From Saccharomycopsis fibuligera x Saccharomycopsis cf. fibuligera (Eukaryota; Ascomycota; Saccharomycetes; Ascoideales; Saccharomycopsidaceae), in the NCBI GenBank assembly GCA_001936135.1, contig CP012817.1, positions 1,550,001 through 1,614,000 of the forward strand: a DNA stretch of 64,000 bases, given 5' to 3'. Position 1 is the first letter of the stretch. The number at the start of each line of letters is the position of its first letter. The notes below the pieces were generated by a model. It was given only the letters and a program-made list of their open reading frames with translations, searched no databases and was not told where the DNA came from. Both the position numbers and the translations under genes were made by a program. Below, piece after piece: positions 61,479 through 64,000 of the stretch.

Positions 61479-64000
61479 CATTATTATCATTATTATTATT
61501 ATCATTATTATTATCATTATTATTATCATTATTAACACTAACATTATCATTATTATTATTATTATTATTACTATACTCAACTGATTGATTTTGTTGAGTT
61601 TGTAGAGGTTGCTGGACTTGTTGATTCTCCGGCATTATGGCAGGTTCACTTGTCACCAAGTTATTGTTTTTGTTGCTACTACTGTTAGCATTAGTAGCAG
61701 TACTGCTGCGGTTCATGACAACACTCGAAGGTATTGGCATCCGAGCAGAGCCTGAAATTGCTATTGGCAGCCTGACATTAGATTCAATTGAAGTTGACGG
61801 CACTGGCCCCGAAATTGACCTGTCTCCATCGCCTTTGTATATTCTTTCACTTGCATCATCTACTGCATTATTGTTTGGAACCGGCATTGGCGCTAATGTT
61901 GGTGCTAATGTTGACATTTGTAACAGCGAATCAGTAACCGAAGAGGGGCCGTAGCCTGCAGAGGTAGGATTAGTATCATGAGAATAGGAATTAGCTGTTG
62001 TTCCAGTAGTCACTGAAGTGATAGGTCCTGGTGCTGGCATATCATTGGAAAGTGAATTTATTGAAGGTAATGTGATACTAGATGTTGACATTGAAGTGGA
62101 TGCCAATGGTGTGCCAGAAGGTACACCAGAAGGCGGTAGTATTGACTGGGTGCCTATTGAATGTGTTTGAGTTAGTGACGAATTGGGATTCGCCAAACTC
62201 ATACTATTGCTTCTGGTGTTAGATTGATTTGCACTAGAAAAACTATTATCAACATTACTCACATTTGTTGGCATTGAAACATTAGGAACTGCAGTATTAG
62301 CAAGCATTGACCCATTTTGAGTCTGTGCCACTTCTGGTTGTGCCAGCGCTGTCGACTGTAAAGATTGTATTACTGGTGTTTGTTGTGTTTGTGATCTTGG
62401 AATAATTGCCTCAGGACTAGCTGATTCAGCATCAACAATTATATCATTCCGTGGAGGAGCGCTTGGCCGTCGCCGCAAATTAGACAATGGTACATCATCT
62501 GGGTCCTCTTCAAGTTCAAGATCAAGATCAATATCAATATCAATGTCTTCTGCCAGGGGTACATCATCTACTGGCACTGGCTCTTGCGGCTGTCGCTGGG
62601 ATGTTTGTGCTTGTAATTGTGCTTCTTGTGATTGTGCTTGTTGTGACGGCTGAGCCTCTTCATCTTCATGTTCACTTTCACTATCTAATGTTATAACCTC
62701 AATGTCCACTGATTTATTTCCACCGCCACCACTTCCTCCGCCGATATCAGAAATTTCTACACTTTCCTCCTTTTTCATGGTGTATGGACCATCGTCAATG
62801 GCATCTGCCATAGAACTTGGAATTGCTGGTTTTTTGTTTTTCTCCTTGCCATCGCCAACGACTTTCCAATTACCATCATGTAGCAATTCCACTGTTTCTG
62901 CATCTTCGTCGGTATGGTTGACAATATCTACCATATAATCGCTGACGGCTAACTCGGCGACAGTTATTTCCACATTACAAATTGGACATGTCCAAGTAGA
63001 TGCTTGTTCCTGTAATTGCAAAAAACTTAGACAGTCAAAACATTGAATATGCTGGCATCTAATGGATCTTGCAGGACATTTCATCTTCATGTAACTAATA
63101 GGGCATTTTAAAGATAGAGTGGTTGCCATTTCTATCAAGTCATCACTTTCTTCTGACTCTTTGTATTCTTTTTGAATGGTAGCCATAGTGGCAGATTTTG
63201 ATATGTGGGGCTGTTGAGTGGCTACTTTTTCCACGAGTTTCAGGGGCGCAATCATTTCAACAATGTAGCAGTACATAAGGAAGTCTTCTTTCGCAAATGC
63301 ATAAATGACTTCCAATGAATTATTATGAGGAGGTTGGCGGACTAATGATGTTAGGTTGGCGGGTCTAGCAGTACCTGGGCGGTTTTTGATACCTTTCACG
63401 TTATCTTTGACTACTGTTTTGTTGAAATGAATTTCGATGGGCTGAGGAAACTGAATAAAAACATTGTTTGGACTATTTTTATTGTAAACACCACTGAAAA
63501 GCATAAGCTGGTACTGTTTACCACTAGAAAGCAAGAGTTGTTCTTGGTGATTAAGGACAAACTCAATGGTACAAGTGCCTCTGGAATCAGGTGCGCGCCA
63601 TGCCATTTTGGGGCTGTTATGAACTAGACGTTTTAACTTATAAAAAGGGCTTTCTTTGAAATATATCCAGGGCCGCGTTGTCTTTTTAGGAACTATTCTG
63701 TTGATGGATTGCACTGGAACAGTGGTGGCGGCAGATGACGGAGATGAATGGATGCGAAGATTATGGGAATGTCCATTGCTATTGGCGGCTATATTGACAT
63801 TGCCATTGACAGCTTGCTGGCTACGTAGTGAAGAGGATCTTATTGCTGGAGTATTAGCACTATGGCTGTTGTTATTATTATTGTCATTGGCGGCTGTAGT
63901 GGTGGTGGCGAATGTTGAAGGTTCAGCGATGGCTTGGTAAGAATACGGGTTTGAGTAAGCACTGAACAACATTTCATAAGTAGGGGAATCTTGACCGCTA
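58180..64000 (-). CDS. SIZ1: Giant SIZ/PIAS-type SUMO E3 ligase (5' end beyond window)
   Basis: At least 1,930 residues are present. The frame stays open from the Met at 63972 to the window edge, so the true start and the usual SAP domain are probably outside. Numbering is from that Met. A PINIT domain covers about 100-245 (TRPWIYFKESPFYKLKRLVH onward). An SP-RING covers about 288-340 (CPISYMKMKCP, RCQHIQCFDC, CPICN). A SUMO-interacting motif lies in VDIEVITLDSESEHEDEE (about 425). The rest is Asn/Ser/Gln low complexity with a second SIM-like DIIDLTNEDTDSDF at the very C-terminus. Siz1 brings Ubc9-SUMO to substrates such as PCNA and septins. The length is more than double that of S. cerevisiae Siz1 (904). 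STE14 nearby matches SIZ1 rather than NFI1 synteny. Confidence 0.93.
61401..61478. repeat. (ATT)26 run encoding poly-Asn in SIZ1
   Basis: This is an uninterrupted trinucleotide run that on the minus strand encodes 26 consecutive Asn. It lies inside a wider Asn/Ser/Asp stretch at about 61338-61575. Confidence 0.95.

Noticed and set aside
61325-61588. Poly-Leu frame antisense to SIZ1
   Set aside because: It is the complement of the (ATT)n poly-Asn run.

Overview
This window looks like nuclear DNA of a budding yeast. The genes are almost all intronless, each has its own promoter, the DNA is AT-rich with long poly-T/poly-A tracts, and there are solo Ty3/gypsy-like LTRs beside tRNA genes. Most genes have clear Saccharomyces orthologues. 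The block ASF1 - SUN-family gene(s) - UIP5 - PHO86 combines neighbours that S. cerevisiae has split between two duplicated regions (ASF1-NCA3-PHO86 on chromosome X; UTH1 near UIP5 on chromosome XI). That is the arrangement expected of a lineage without the whole-genome duplication (Saccharomycetaceae/Saccharomycodaceae type). STE14 close to SIZ1 is a second piece of ancestral order. The species cannot be fixed from sequence alone.

Layout. 0-9 kb: UBX5 (+), KSP1 kinase (+) behind a 2.2-kb upstream region, and ASF1 (-). 9.4-12 kb: a tRNA/LTR patch with two head-to-tail solo LTRs, tRNA-Gly(GCC), an inverted LTR pair and an intron-containing tRNA-Met(CAT). 12.6-20.5 kb: three tandem SUN-family cell-wall genes (-). 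Copies 2 and 3 have very long upstream regions (2.9 and 4.1 kb) that contain GC-rich islands and arrays of the forkhead motif GTAAACA. 24.6-32.7 kb: UIP5 (-), PHO86 (-) with a Pho4-type CACGTGGG upstream, an uncharacterised protein with a C-terminal RWHPDK motif (-), and RPT3 (-). 32.7-37.2 kb: a gene-poor stretch with decayed coding relics. 37.2-40.5 kb: two small secreted Ser-rich wall proteins (+). 41-44.3 kb: RCM1 (+) and a GPI-type GH18 chitinase (-). 44.4-48.6 kb: relics, including a nearly full-length decayed SNG1-like gene. 48.6-53.4 kb: MNN4-like (+) and STE14 (+). 54.2 kb: a 30-codon remnant of a transaldolase gene. 54.5-64 kb: HFI1/ADA1 (-) and a giant Asn-rich SIZ1 (-) whose 5' end runs off the window.

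Theme. Many genes serve the cell surface and secretory pathway: three SUN proteins, a chitinase, two Ser-rich wall proteins, MNN4, UIP5 and PHO86. The most striking features are the amplified SUN cluster, with patchy gene conversion and GC-rich promoters carrying paired forkhead arrays, and the collection of dying genes (SNG1-like, TAL1-like and two unidentified relics).
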